Shown here: positions 1 through 8,239 of the stretch, piece after piece
How positions within the stretch are numbered: position 1 is the first letter of the stretch
Layout: the number at the start of each line of letters is the position of its first letter
Assembly (NCBI GenBank): GCA_017633985.1
Contig: JAGBOF010000007.1
Span: forward strand, 62,001 to 126,000
Source of the DNA: Bacteroidales bacterium
GTDB taxonomy: Bacteria > Bacteroidota > Bacteroidia > Bacteroidales > P3
Direction of reading: 5' to 3'
Length of the DNA: 64,000 nt
Notes under the pieces: generated by a model
Database searches by the model: none
Told to the model about the DNA's origin: nothing
Seen by the model: only the letters and a program-made list of their open reading frames with translations
Position numbers and translations under genes: made by a program

Positions 1-27
1 TTCACGGTAATTACATAACAAAAAATT

Positions 28-130
28 AAGACGCCGTATTAAAAAATTAATCAGCGATAAAAATCTACTGATCTGCGATAAAAATTTATTAATCTCGCTG
101 ATTAATTTTTTCTCGTGGCGTATTATTTTT
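28..130. repeat. Dispersed palindromic element, family 1 (copy 1)
   Basis: The segment opens with AAGACGCCGT and closes with GGCGTATTATTTTT. Between them are AT-rich blocks related to TTAATCAGCGATAAAAATTTA. It shares both parts with ten other intergenic segments here (see the finding on family 1). It contains no open reading frame and lies just upstream of a promoter. Confidence 0.75.
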
Positions 131-173
131 GCAGATTGTTGTATAAAAAATTTGGCATGTAAGAAAGTTTTTA

Positions 174-181
174 TACTTTTG
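174..181 (+). promoter_or_regulatory. Bacteroidetes -7 promoter element for the first BspA-like gene
   Basis: TACTTTTG matches the phylum consensus TAnnTTTG. It lies about 240 nt upstream of the ATG at 419, so the transcript would carry a long 5' leader. Confidence 0.55.
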
Positions 182-187
182 CAAAAC

Positions 188-418
188 AAACAGTTTTTTA
201 ACGGGTAAAACAAACTGAATAATGCAAATGATACAATATATTGCTGCAACATTACCGCAAAACAATTATAACTCCCTACAAAACAATGCTTTAGGGGGGG
301 GTAAATAGTAATTTATTGATTTTTTGGCATATACGGTACGTGTAAACAAGGTTTATGCGTACCGTTTGTTTTATACCGCTGGCTGAAAGACGAATATTAA
401 TTTAAACAAATTATAACA
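188..418 (+). promoter_or_regulatory. Long 5' leader with strong hairpin
   Basis: This is the untranslated leader between the promoter at 174-181 and the ATG at 419. It contains an uninterrupted run of eight G at 294-301 and a hairpin pairing ACGGTACG (333-340) with CGTACCGT (358-365). That hairpin extends inward through TAAAC/GTTTA around an AAG loop. It does not show the fold of the leaders at 12.9, 21.5, 28.2 and 34.0 kb. No gene was seen in it. Confidence 0.45.
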
Positions 419-2761
419 ATGAAAAATTTAAAACAATTTCTTTTAATTTCAGTCCTCTTACTTGCAGGACTGGGTGCGAAGGCTTACGATTTCGAAGCCG
501 GTGGAATTTATTACAACAAAACATCTGATTCTACTGTAGAAGTAACACGTGGAAATAACGAATATTCCGGTTCCGTTACAGTTCCGTCATCAGTAAAATA
601 TAATAATAAAACGTATAGTGTGACTGCTATTGGTTATAATGCATTCAATTATTGTACAAGATTGACAAGTATCAAGATACCTAACAGTGTAACAGCTATT
701 GGTTATGAGACATTCAGGGGATGTACAGGCTTGACAAGCATTGAGATACCTAATAGTGTGACATCTATTGGTAGTTGGGCATTCTATGGTTGTACAGGAT
801 TGACGAATGTGACGATAGACAACGGTGTAACATTCATTGGTGGTTACGCATTCTCGGGTTGTACAGGCTTGACAAGTGTTGATATACCAAACAGTGTAAC
901 ATCCATTGAAGGCAACGCATTCTCGGGTTGTACAGGCTTGACAAGTATTGAGATTCCAAACAGTGTAACAGATATTGGTGGCGCCGCATTCCGTGCTTGT
1001 ACAGGATTGACAAGTATTGAGATTCCAAACAGTGTAACAGATATTGGTGGCGCCGCATTCCGTGCTTGTACAGGATTAGATACAGTAATAATCAAAGCAA
1101 TAACTCCTCCGAATACTCGTACTCATCCTGCTTTCAGTTCTCTACCAAAAGATAGTATTACTTTGATAGTTCCTTGCGGAAGTCTGAATAGTTACAAAGA
1201 CGCTTATGAGTGGAAAGAATTCACCAATATCCAAACGAAAACTTACGATGCATCTGTAACGATGTCTTTATGCTACGGCGAAATTTTCAATGGCCGCACG
1301 GCGATGCAAAGCGGTGTCTTTACGGATACATTGCAAAGCACGGACGGCTGCGATAGCATTGTTACAATTAACTTAACCGTCTTCCCTGTATACGATACAG
1401 CCATTTATGTAACTACAATTGTGAACGAGAAGGGCGAGGATTATTACGACACTGTTGTAAACAACCTTCAAACAAATAACGGTTGCGATTCTGTTGTAAC
1501 AACAATCACTTTCTACGATTACGACAACAGCATTGACACGGTATATAAGAATATTACCATAGCAATCTGCCAAGGCGAAGCGTATGTATTCAATAATAAT
1601 GCATTGTCTGCGGCAGGCATCTACACGCATACGGTAAATGTCAATAAATACCGCGACAGTATTATAACATTAACGCTGACAGTTCATCCAACTTATGACA
1701 CAACAATATCAGCAACGATTTGCAAAGGACAGACATATAACAACAACGGCTTTAATACTAACGAAGCAGGAACACATACGCTTTATCTAACAACGATCAA
1801 CGGTTGCGACAGTATTGTTAAGCTTGATTTGACGGTGACTGCGGGCTTTGACACTACTATAACTATGGAAATTTGCTCGGATAATGTAATTGAGGGAACG
1901 TTTATACAAGAACTTCAGAACGATGCAGGCTGCGACAGTATTATCAGAATAGTTATGGCAGCAAGAACCCCAATAATCGACACCGTCACACTGCACGACA
2001 CAATAGAAACCACACTTTACGACACAATAACGTTACATGATACAATCACCGTAACACAAACGGTTCACGACACAGTAAATACAGTCGATACAGTAACGGT
2101 TACTGAATATGACACCGTAACATTAACCGACACTATAACCTTAACGCAGATAGATACTGTCACTTTAATCGACACTGTTACCTTAACGTTGTACGATACC
2201 GTCAATACAACTGATACAATAATCTTAACACAAACCGACACCGTCACCTTAACTGACACAATTACCTTAACATTGTATGATACTATCAATACAACCGATA
2301 CTATTACCTTAACACTGTATGATACCGTCAATACAATAGATACTGTTTATCTTCACGACACAATAACGCCGTGCGGAATAACGAGGACATATATTTATGC
2401 GGAAATAAATGCTGGTGAAACTTATACTGGTTATGGATTTACCGAATCCGATGCGGGAGAATATACACTAAATCTGCAAACGGATGACGGATGTGATAGT
2501 ATTGTTACGCTAATACTACAAGTTACGGCAGGCATTGAGGAGATCCAACAAGAGAGAATCATAAGTATTTATCCTAACCCCGCAAAAGACAGAGTAACTA
2601 TTCATGCCGACGGTGATATTAAGATAATTGACAACAAAGGACAAGTGATTAGAGAAATCAAAAGCGTTAAAGGTGTTAAAGACATCAATGTTAGCAACTT
2701 TGAAGCTGGAGTTTACTACATCAATGTGGGAAAACATACGCAACCATTGATAATAGAATAA
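419..2761 (+). CDS. BspA-like leucine-rich repeat surface protein with T9SS sorting domain
   Basis: Predicted secreted or surface-attached protein of 780 aa. An N-terminal signal peptide ends near AKA (about residue 22). Residues about 60-225 hold BspA/TpLRR-type leucine-rich repeats of 23 residues (NSVTSIG..AF..CTGLTSI). Residues about 275-505 hold repeats of the C-x-G-E...GCDSIV type, ending in LTV-like strands. Residues about 519-645 form a low-complexity stalk built from DT(V/I)TLTDT and LYDT units. One more GCDSIV repeat follows, then a C-terminal domain starting IYPNPAKD (about residue 716), typical of T9SS type A sorting. Two LRR units are exact 69-bp duplicates. BspA proteins in related species act in adhesion, so that role is plausible here but inferred. 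Transcription starts from 174-181. Confidence 0.85.
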   Translation: MKNLKQFLLISVLLLAGLGAKAYDFEAGGIYYNKTSDSTVEVTRGNNEYSGSVTVPSSVKYNNKTYSVTAIGYNAFNYCTRLTSIKIPNSVTAIGYETFRGCTGLTSIEIPNSVTSIGSWAFYGCTGLTNVTIDNGVTFIGGYAFSGCTGLTSVDIPNSVTSIEGNAFSGCTGLTSIEIPNSVTDIGGAAFRACTGLTSIEIPNSVTDIGGAAFRACTGLDTVIIKAITPPNTRTHPAFSSLPKDSITLIVPCGSLNSYKDAYEWKEFTNIQTKTYDASVTMSLCYGEIFNGRTAMQSGVFTDTLQSTDGCDSIVTINLTVFPVYDTAIYVTTIVNEKGEDYYDTVVNNLQTNNGCDSVVTTITFYDYDNSIDTVYKNITIAICQGEAYVFNNNALSAAGIYTHTVNVNKYRDSIITLTLTVHPTYDTTISATICKGQTYNNNGFNTNEAGTHTLYLTTINGCDSIVKLDLTVTAGFDTTITMEICSDNVIEGTFIQELQNDAGCDSIIRIVMAARTPIIDTVTLHDTIETTLYDTITLHDTITVTQTVHDTVNTVDTVTVTEYDTVTLTDTITLTQIDTVTLIDTVTLTLYDTVNTTDTIILTQTDTVTLTDTITLTLYDTINTTDTITLTLYDTVNTIDTVYLHDTITPCGITRTYIYAEINAGETYTGYGFTESDAGEYTLNLQTDDGCDSIVTLILQVTAGIEEIQQERIISIYPNPAKDRVTIHADGDIKIIDNKGQVIREIKSVKGVKDINVSNFEAGVYYINVGKHTQPLIIE
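941..1077 (+). repeat. Perfect 69-bp-period tandem duplication inside the LRR region
   Basis: Bases 941-1008 recur without change at 1010-1077, shifted by 69 bp (23 codons, one LRR unit). The flanking units are diverged, so this duplication is recent or actively homogenised. Confidence 0.85.
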
Positions 2762-2785
2762 TATCAAATTACAAGCTGCGGAAAT

Positions 2786-2908
2786 AAGACGCCGCTTTAC
2801 GAAAATAATCTGCGAGAAGAAAAAATTATCTTCGCAGATTATTTTATTAATCACGCAGAATAATTTATTAATCTGCGTGATTAATTTTGCGGGACGGCGT
2901 TATTATTT
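2786..2908. repeat. Dispersed palindromic element, family 1 (copy 2)
   Basis: Opens with AAGACGCCG and ends with GACGGCGTTATTATTT. The interior holds two nested palindromes, AATCTGCGA..TCGCAGATT and TTAATCACGCAG..CTGCGTGATTAA. It lies between convergent genes and could also serve as a bidirectional terminator. Confidence 0.75.
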
Positions 2909-3006
2909 AGTGAACATGTAATTTGCCGTAAGAAAACACGACGCAAATACTTTTATGTATGCTTTTGCCGATAAAAAATGCGAATTAACTGTAAACGGAT
3001 ATATGT

Positions 3007-4050
3007 TTACTTCGCTTTTTCCGTGTATTTGCCGAAATTATCGCTTTGCCAAGTCTGCATTTGTCCGTCTTGGTCGCTGTAAATCAGATAAGCGGTGTAT
3101 TCTTTATGGTTTGCAAGAAATTGTTGTGCTTTCTCCAATCCCATAACCATAAAAGCCGTTGCCAAAGCATCCGCAGTAGTGGCATCTTCTGCTATAACCG
3201 ATGCCGAAAGCAACGAATGCGTAACAGGTTTGCCTGTCTTTGGGTCAATAGTGTGCGAATATTTTACACCGTTTTCTATATAAAATTTACGGTAATTGCC
3301 GCTTGTTACAACAGACTGATTTTCCAAATAAATTATCTGCTGTGTCTTCCGCTCCCCGTAAGGATTTGCTTTGTCAGAATCACCATCTGCAGGCGGCACC
3401 TGCTCAATGCCGACAGCCCACTTACTTCCGTCGGGTTTTTTATTACCGCACATTACTTCGCCCCCGACATCCACAATAAAAGAATGAATATCCCGGCCAC
3501 GGAAATACGATGCTATCGTATCGGAAGTATATCCCTGCGCAATGGCATTAAAGTCCAGTTTTGTCTGCGGGTATTTCTTAATTAATTTTCTGTCTTTTAT
3601 TGAAATGTTGTCATATCCTACGAATTGCAGAAGCGAATCCACTTGGCTGTCTGTTAGTTTCTCGCGGTTTTTGTTGGCAAAACCGTGTTTGCGCACCAAT
3701 TCGCCGACTGTAATATCAAATGCTCCGTCAGTAAGTGACGAGAATTTCATTGCAGCATCGAAATTTGCAATAAAGATATCATCTAACAATACGTCTTCAT
3801 TGTTGTTTACTCTGCTGAGAGTTGATTTCTCAACCCACAAAGACAGCGACGAATCAATATCTGCGAAAATCGTTTTGATGTCTTGCTTAATGCCCGCAGT
3901 ATCCTGCGCATAGAAAACAATATGATAATAAGTTCCTTGAACCAAACCGTCCATCACTATCCGTTTATCCTGTTTTGAACAAGACAATAGGCATATTACG
4001 GCAAAAAACACGCTTACCGCTACTGCAGATTTAAATAAAAAATTTTTCAT
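3007..4050 (-). CDS. apbE: FAD:protein FMN transferase (ApbE family), lipoprotein
   Basis: Covalently attaches FMN from FAD to a threonine of target flavoproteins such as RnfG and RnfD. The protein is 347 aa. It begins with a lipoprotein signal peptide whose lipobox ends at Cys24 (LLSCS), so it should be anchored in the envelope and face the periplasm. ApbE hallmarks are visible: DVGGEVMCG in the middle, then VTSGNYRKFY, then SHTIDPKTGKPV near residue 270, which belong to the flavin-binding and Mg-binding core. Likely substrates are the RnfD and RnfG proteins encoded at 51.7-53.2 kb; this link is inferred. It is a single minus-strand gene, convergent with the BspA-like gene. Confidence 0.9.
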   Translation of the reverse strand: MKNFLFKSAVAVSVFFAVICLLSCSKQDKRIVMDGLVQGTYYHIVFYAQDTAGIKQDIKTIFADIDSSLSLWVEKSTLSRVNNNEDVLLDDIFIANFDAAMKFSSLTDGAFDITVGELVRKHGFANKNREKLTDSQVDSLLQFVGYDNISIKDRKLIKKYPQTKLDFNAIAQGYTSDTIASYFRGRDIHSFIVDVGGEVMCGNKKPDGSKWAVGIEQVPPADGDSDKANPYGERKTQQIIYLENQSVVTSGNYRKFYIENGVKYSHTIDPKTGKPVTHSLLSASVIAEDATTADALATAFMVMGLEKAQQFLANHKEYTAYLIYSDQDGQMQTWQSDNFGKYTEKAK

Positions 4051-4099
4051 ATTATAATTAATAAGATTGTGATGCCAAAATATATGAAACCAATCAATG

Positions 4100-4138
4100 A
4101 ATTAAAAACCCTATCTGCGAATACATATGGTTTTTTAT
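4100..4138 (-). terminator. Likely terminator after the N-acetyltransferase gene
   Basis: AAAAACC (4104-4110) pairs with GGTTTTT (4129-4135). On the minus strand the descending arm is T-rich. It sits between two minus-strand genes. Confidence 0.4.
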
Positions 4139-4164
4139 TGATTACAGCGTCTTAAAACGTATCT

Positions 4165-4749
4165 TTACTGTATTCTTTCCACTTTGCCGTCCTGCAATTT
4201 ATAGACATAACCGCTTTCTTTCTCCGTTGCAATTCCTTGGGAATTAAAAATAAGACGGTGTCCGTATTCTCCGACCCATCCAAGCCTTTGGGCAGGGTTT
4301 CCTATCCAGCATTCATAATCCTGAATATCCTCCCTGATTACGGCGCCTGCGCCTATAAGACAATATTTCCCCAATGTATGTCCGCAAACAATAGTTGCGT
4401 TTGCTCCGATTGAGCATCCCTGTTTTAATAACGTAGGTCTGTACTCGTCTTTTCTTGAAACTGCCGAACGGGGATTGATAACATTGGTAAAAACACACGA
4501 AGGACCGAGAAAAACATCCTTTTGACAAATAACACCGGTGTACACACTGACATTATTCTGCACCTTACAATTATCACCTAACACCACATCGGGAGAAATC
4601 ACCACATTCTGTCCTATATTGCAGTTCTCACCTATACGGCATCCTTTCATAATATGCGAAAAATGCCATATTTTAGTACCTTTCCCTATTTGGCAACCTT
4701 CATCTATAACCGCCGTTTGATGGGCAAAGTATTCTTCCGTCTGTTGCAT
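4165..4749 (-). CDS. Hexapeptide-repeat N-acetyltransferase, WbpD/WlbB type
   Basis: Left-handed beta-helix acyltransferase of 194 aa. Hexapeptide repeats run from about residue 15 to 155 (IGKGTKIWHF, IGENCNIGQN, VQNNVSVYTG). The blocks KIWHFSHIM, VFTNVINPRSA and GANATIVCGHTLG are typical of enzymes that acetylate UDP-2-acetamido-3-amino-2,3-dideoxy-glucuronate in surface polysaccharide synthesis (WbpD/WlbB). The partner dehydrogenase and aminotransferase genes are not nearby, so the exact substrate is uncertain. The first codon is ATG at 4749. Confidence 0.75.
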   Translation of the reverse strand: MQQTEEYFAHQTAVIDEGCQIGKGTKIWHFSHIMKGCRIGENCNIGQNVVISPDVVLGDNCKVQNNVSVYTGVICQKDVFLGPSCVFTNVINPRSAVSRKDEYRPTLLKQGCSIGANATIVCGHTLGKYCLIGAGAVIREDIQDYECWIGNPAQRLGWVGEYGHRLIFNSQGIATEKESGYVYKLQDGKVERIQ

Positions 4750-4813
4750 ACAATCAATAACTTTAAATTATAAAAAAACAAATTCTTCTCCTGAAAAACA
4801 CAACTCACACCTT

Positions 4814-4854
4814 ATAAAAAACAGGTGAAAAAGAAAAATTTTCTTTTTTACCTG
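4814..4854 (-). terminator. Rho-independent terminator of the anchored OmpH gene
   Basis: An inverted repeat CAGGT.AAAAAGAAAA / TTTTCTTTTT.ACCTG spans 4822-4854. On the minus strand it is followed by a T-run (plus-strand A's before 4822). It starts 24 bp past the stop codon at 4879. Confidence 0.75.
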
Positions 4855-4878
4855 AAATCAAAATTATCAACAAAATAT

Positions 4879-5607
4879 TTATTTATTCTTTTTTACGTTC
4901 TCGTATTCTTCGTTAAGTCCTTTGACGATCTCATCCGTGATATCCATACCTTCGTCTATGTATAATGTAGGACCGTTATTACGTGATACGCTCATTATGA
5001 TGTTGTATTTTTCATGTTTTGCATTGTAATCTTTCACAAAAGCCAGTACTGCGTTAAGCAATTTCTCATTTTGCTGGGCAACTTCCTGCTGAAACTGTGC
5101 AGGCTGCTGCTGCATAGCCTGTGAAAGTTGCTGTTCCCTTTGCTGAAACTCTTTTTCTTTTGCTTGTTGTTGCGTAAGGGTAAGGTTTTGTCCGTTTTTA
5201 AGGTAATCTTGTTCCTCTTTCTGCAATTGTGTATACTGATTTTTCAAAGAAGACTCTATTCCCGCCTGTTTGCTTTGCAGATTCTTCTGCATTTCCACCG
5301 CCATGGTGTATTTAGCCATTATCGTATCGGTATTGATATACGCTATTTTCAGATTTCCCGATTGAACAACCTTTTCAGCCTTAACTTTGGTCTCGGTAAC
5401 ATTCGTTCCCTTTTTACAAAGAGCTGCAATACCCACTGCAAGTGCCACAATACCTATGATTATCGCAATGATTACATATCTTTTAACACTTTTTATTTCC
5501 TTATCCGTGCCGCTTACCTGTGCAGACTGATTGTTTACTACTTCCGTTTGCTCAATTACGGTATTTTCCTGCTGTTGCGGTTGATTGATATTAAGATTTT
5601 CTTCCAT
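4879..5607 (-). CDS. OmpH/Skp-family protein with N-terminal membrane anchor
   Basis: 242 aa. After a hydrophilic Gln/Asn-rich N-terminus (about 40 residues) comes one membrane segment rich in Ile, Ala and Val (YVIIAIIIGIVALAVGIAAL). A periplasmic OmpH-like domain follows: KIAYINTDTIMAKY, a long Gln/Glu-rich coiled coil, then a C-terminal strand region ending near LYIDEGMDITDEIV. OmpH/Skp proteins are chaperones for outer-membrane proteins. This one is unusual in lacking a cleavable signal peptide, unlike the two copies at 59.9-61 kb. The start is the ATG at 5607: the promoter -7 element TAATTTTG (5635-5642, minus) overlaps the only upstream alternative, a TTG. Confidence 0.75.
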   Translation of the reverse strand: MEENLNINQPQQQENTVIEQTEVVNNQSAQVSGTDKEIKSVKRYVIIAIIIGIVALAVGIAALCKKGTNVTETKVKAEKVVQSGNLKIAYINTDTIMAKYTMAVEMQKNLQSKQAGIESSLKNQYTQLQKEEQDYLKNGQNLTLTQQQAKEKEFQQREQQLSQAMQQQPAQFQQEVAQQNEKLLNAVLAFVKDYNAKHEKYNIIMSVSRNNGPTLYIDEGMDITDEIVKGLNEEYENVKKNK

Positions 5608-5634
5608 TATTACTGATGTTTTAAGATTCAATTG

Positions 5635-5642
5635 CAAAATTA
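5635..5642 (-). promoter_or_regulatory. -7 promoter element of the anchored OmpH gene
   Basis: Minus-strand TAATTTTG, 28 bp before the ATG at 5607. It rules out the upstream TTG as start codon. Confidence 0.6.
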
Positions 5643-5700
5643 CAAAAATATTTCATAATCACATTATAACCGTTTACTAAATTTTTTCAGTCACATGCTT

Positions 5701-5736
5701 AATAAAAAGAATCCGCAATTGTTTCACTGCGGATTC
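5701..5736 (-). terminator. Rho-independent terminator of adk
   Basis: GAATCCGCA (5709-5717) pairs with TGCGGATTC (5728-5736). On the minus strand the hairpin is followed by TTTTTATT. Confidence 0.8.
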
Positions 5737-5763
5737 CTGTGCATTAATCGCGCTGCGGCGGCA

Positions 5764-6333
5764 TTACAGTTTTTCCAAAACCTCAATAAGTTTAACGCTT
5801 ATCTGCTCCGGTGTACCGTTTTGTCCGTCTATTGATATGTAACCGCCTTTTTGTTTGTAATAATCGGCAACTGCTGCGGTTTTTTTATCATATTGATTAA
5901 ATCTTTCGCGTATTGTCTGCTCGTTATCGTCTTTTCTGCCCTCTATTTCGGCACGTTTAAGAAGTCTTTGCATCAAAACGTCTTTATCCACTGCCAATTC
6001 CACAACTTTGGCTTCGCCTCTGTTCAATTCTTTCAATATTCCGTCCAATGCTTCGGCTTGTTTAACCGTACGTGGGAATCCGTCCAACAACAAATCCTTG
6101 CCGTTATTCTTCTCAATAAACGATTGAATCATTCCGACAATGATGCTGTCACTTACAAGTTCGCCTCTATTGATTATTTCTTCGGCTTGTTTGCCTAATT
6201 GTGTGCCGTTTTTTATCTCACTGCGCAATATTTCGCCCGTAGATATATATGCGAAATCGAATTTTTCCCTTATTATTGCACTTTGAGTGCCTTTGCCTGC
6301 ACCCGGAGCTCCGAATAAAATTATATTTCTCAT
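5764..6333 (-). CDS. adk: Adenylate kinase
   Basis: Converts ATP + AMP to 2 ADP in the cytoplasm. The protein is 189 aa, the short form without an extended zinc-binding LID. The Walker A loop GAPGAGKGT is at residues 8-16. The AMP-binding blocks STGEILR and LLDGFPRT and the LID arginine region (RAEIEGRKDD, RERFNQYD) are all present. The start is ATG at 6333, with a minus-strand -7 element (TAATTTTG, 6366-6373) 33 bp upstream. It is monocistronic, followed by a clear terminator. Confidence 0.95.
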   Translation of the reverse strand: MRNIILFGAPGAGKGTQSAIIREKFDFAYISTGEILRSEIKNGTQLGKQAEEIINRGELVSDSIIVGMIQSFIEKNNGKDLLLDGFPRTVKQAEALDGILKELNRGEAKVVELAVDKDVLMQRLLKRAEIEGRKDDNEQTIRERFNQYDKKTAAVADYYKQKGGYISIDGQNGTPEQISVKLIEVLEKL

Positions 6334-6365
6334 AATTATGTTTTTTAAATGTTATTATCACGGTG

Positions 6366-6373
6366 CAAAATTA
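6366..6373 (-). promoter_or_regulatory. -7 promoter element of adk
   Basis: Minus-strand TAATTTTG, 33 bp upstream of the adk start codon. Confidence 0.6.
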
Positions 6374-6410
6374 CAATAAATTTGCTTAATACAAAATTTA
6401 ATCTGAAAAT

Positions 6411-6492
6411 AACGCCGTAAAAATAAATTAATCTGCGTGATTATTTTACTGAAACGGCGTTTTAATTTCTTAAAACGCCGTCTTTTTTTTTA
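6411..6492. repeat. Dispersed palindromic element, family 1 (copy 3)
   Basis: AACGCCGT at the left end. The interior contains TTAATCTGCGTGATTA and AAACGGCGTTTTAA. The right end is TTAAAACGCCGTCTTTTTTT. It lies between adk and hpt. Confidence 0.75.
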
Positions 6493-6529
6493 CGTCTTGT
6501 ATCTTGCTGAAAATAAGATGTAATCTCCG

Positions 6530-7063
6530 CTAACTTTTAAGCTGATAAATATCGGGCAGATTCCTTCCCAATCCGTCAACATCAAAGCCGTAGCCGATGA
6601 TAAACTCATTGGATATTTCCTTTCCTATATATTTGACTTTGTAATCGCCTTTAAAATTCCCCGGCTTGAACATCAGGGTACATATTTCAAGGCTTTTAGG
6701 ATTCATCTGCTGTAACTGCTCCGACAGACTGCCCATTGTCACACCCGAATCCACGATATCCTCTACTATTATGACGTCTTTATCTTTTATATCTTCGTTC
6801 AAACCTATAAGAGTCTTCACTTTACCGCTCGAATAAACGCTGTCATAAGAAGAAAACTTCACAAAACTTATCTTATGCATCCCTTTAATCTGTTTGAACA
6901 AGTCTGCGGCAAACATAAACGCCCCGTTTAAAACAACGATAAACAATATGCCGTCCTTGTTTTGATAATCTTTGTTTATCTTTTGGGCAAGGGAAGTTAT
7001 TATACCCTGTATTTGCTCATGGGTAATGTACTTTTCGAAAGTTTTGTTATCTACTGTAATCAT
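6530..7063 (-). CDS. hpt: Hypoxanthine phosphoribosyltransferase
   Basis: Purine salvage enzyme making IMP (and GMP) from the base and PRPP. The protein is 177 aa. The PRPP-binding loop is VIIVEDIVDSGVTM. FIVVLNGAFMFAADL carries the first substrate loop and DVDGLGRNLPDIY is typical of the C-terminus. The start is the ATG at 7063: a minus-strand -7 element TATTTTTG (7082-7089) sits only 19 bp upstream and overlaps the alternative TTG, leaving a very short leader. Confidence 0.92.
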   Translation of the reverse strand: MITVDNKTFEKYITHEQIQGIITSLAQKINKDYQNKDGILFIVVLNGAFMFAADLFKQIKGMHKISFVKFSSYDSVYSSGKVKTLIGLNEDIKDKDVIIVEDIVDSGVTMGSLSEQLQQMNPKSLEICTLMFKPGNFKGDYKVKYIGKEISNEFIIGYGFDVDGLGRNLPDIYQLKS

Positions 7064-7081
7064 TTTCTTATAAATTTTTTG

Positions 7082-7089
7082 CAAAAATA
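7082..7089 (-). promoter_or_regulatory. -7 promoter element of hpt
   Basis: Minus-strand TATTTTTG fits TAnnTTTG. It places the transcript start about 12 nt before the ATG at 7063. Confidence 0.5.
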
Positions 7090-7198
7090 AGGCAAATTAT
7101 TGACTTTTTGTACTGCTTTGCCGCATCTTTTAACGGTTTTTAAGCTTTTATTTGCGATATTTTTATCTCAATCCTGCCCAAAATCGGTGCGAATGTAT

Positions 7199-7206
7199 TA
7201 CTTTTG
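7199..7206 (+). promoter_or_regulatory. -7 promoter element of the GldN-like gene pair
   Basis: TACTTTTG, 24 bp before the ATG at 7230. It supports that ATG over the in-frame TTG at 7152. Confidence 0.55.
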
Positions 7207-7229
7207 CCGATTATTTAATAAACCTTTTT

Positions 7230-8234
7230 ATGAAAAAAGCAATTTTGATATTGTTATTGTCGGTTTGCATGTCTTCTTATGCACAACAACGGCTTTTAAC
7301 GAAGAAAATAGTTTATAAGGAAGCCTTTACGGAAAATTCTGTAGCCTCTTTGACAGACAAAGACTCGGTTGCATACAATTATATTGTCAATAAAAGATTT
7401 TTTTGGGAAGCAATGGACGGATTGATTGACAAGTTAAAGTCAAAGAAACTGTATCTGACTTCCTTTGAAGGCGACAGCCTTGTTTGGGATACGGTTTTCA
7501 ATGATTTGACAAAGAGACTTAATGCTTTGGATTTGAAGAAATATTCGAAGAAAGAGGTTGAAAAAGTTCTGGAAAACGAAATCCGCAGCATTAAGTTCAT
7601 GGAAGAATGGACTTATAATCCGCAAACGATGCTTATTGACAAGAAAATAACGGCTTATTGTCCCGTAATACAACGCGATTCAGCTGTCTTGGAAGATGAA
7701 GACATGAAAGCCAAGGAATATTTCTCGTATGATCTGGGGTGGATAAGGCAAAATCCAAACTCAACTCCGCAGGATTCTTTGCTTATATGCCGCAATATTC
7801 AGTACACACTGCCTATTTACAATACTCAACCGTACCGCTGGTGGGACAGTAACCTTGAAGCCGAATATTCCATCGTGTTTTTTGATATGCTGACCTCAAA
7901 AGCGGAAGAGGGAAGCATACTGTGTTATGATAACCCCGATGCCGTGGAACCTTTTTCCAAGAGTGAGTTCGAAAAACGCAAGAAACATTCGGTTACAACG
8001 ACGGTTTACACCGATTTGTCGTATGATAACACCATTGAAAAGGACACTGTGATAACTGTCTCCTACAACAGCGAAGATATAGACCACTTACGCTTCGGCG
8101 AAGAAATCTATTACGACAAGAAAAACGCAGCTTTTTTCAAACATGTCAATTATTACGCACCCGTAATTAAGATAAATTCCGCACAGGGAGCGTTTTTAGG
8201 TTATTATCCTTTGTTTTACATAAGAAAGAAATAG
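7230..8234 (+). CDS. Secreted GldN/PorN-like protein, first of a pair
   Basis: 334 aa with a signal peptide cleaved after SSYAQ. The region FMEEWTYNPQTMLIDKKITAYCPV resembles the core of GldN/PorN, a periplasmic component of the T9SS motor ring (pattern: IKEEW.FD...S....I.GI.PV). A second, weaker copy of the same layout follows (ILCYDNPDAVEPF ... EEIYYDKKNAAFFKHVNYYAPVI). The protein may therefore be two tandem GldN-like units. The downstream gene starts 6 bp after the stop and has the same two-unit layout. The usual porK-porL-porM neighbours are absent, so this is probably a paralogue rather than the core motor gene. The family assignment rests on motif resemblance only. Confidence 0.5.
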   Translation: MKKAILILLLSVCMSSYAQQRLLTKKIVYKEAFTENSVASLTDKDSVAYNYIVNKRFFWEAMDGLIDKLKSKKLYLTSFEGDSLVWDTVFNDLTKRLNALDLKKYSKKEVEKVLENEIRSIKFMEEWTYNPQTMLIDKKITAYCPVIQRDSAVLEDEDMKAKEYFSYDLGWIRQNPNSTPQDSLLICRNIQYTLPIYNTQPYRWWDSNLEAEYSIVFFDMLTSKAEEGSILCYDNPDAVEPFSKSEFEKRKKHSVTTTVYTDLSYDNTIEKDTVITVSYNSEDIDHLRFGEEIYYDKKNAAFFKHVNYYAPVIKINSAQGAFLGYYPLFYIRKK

Positions 8235-8239
8235 GATTT

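Noticed and set aside
834..1095. Two minus-strand reading frames opposite the LRR repeats
   Set aside because: They are antisense readings of the plus-strand LRR codons, repeat only because the gene does, and have no promoter.
2065..2331. Val/Ser-rich minus-strand frame opposite the DT-rich stalk
   Set aside because: Complement of the low-complexity DTVTLTDT codons; no start context or export signal.
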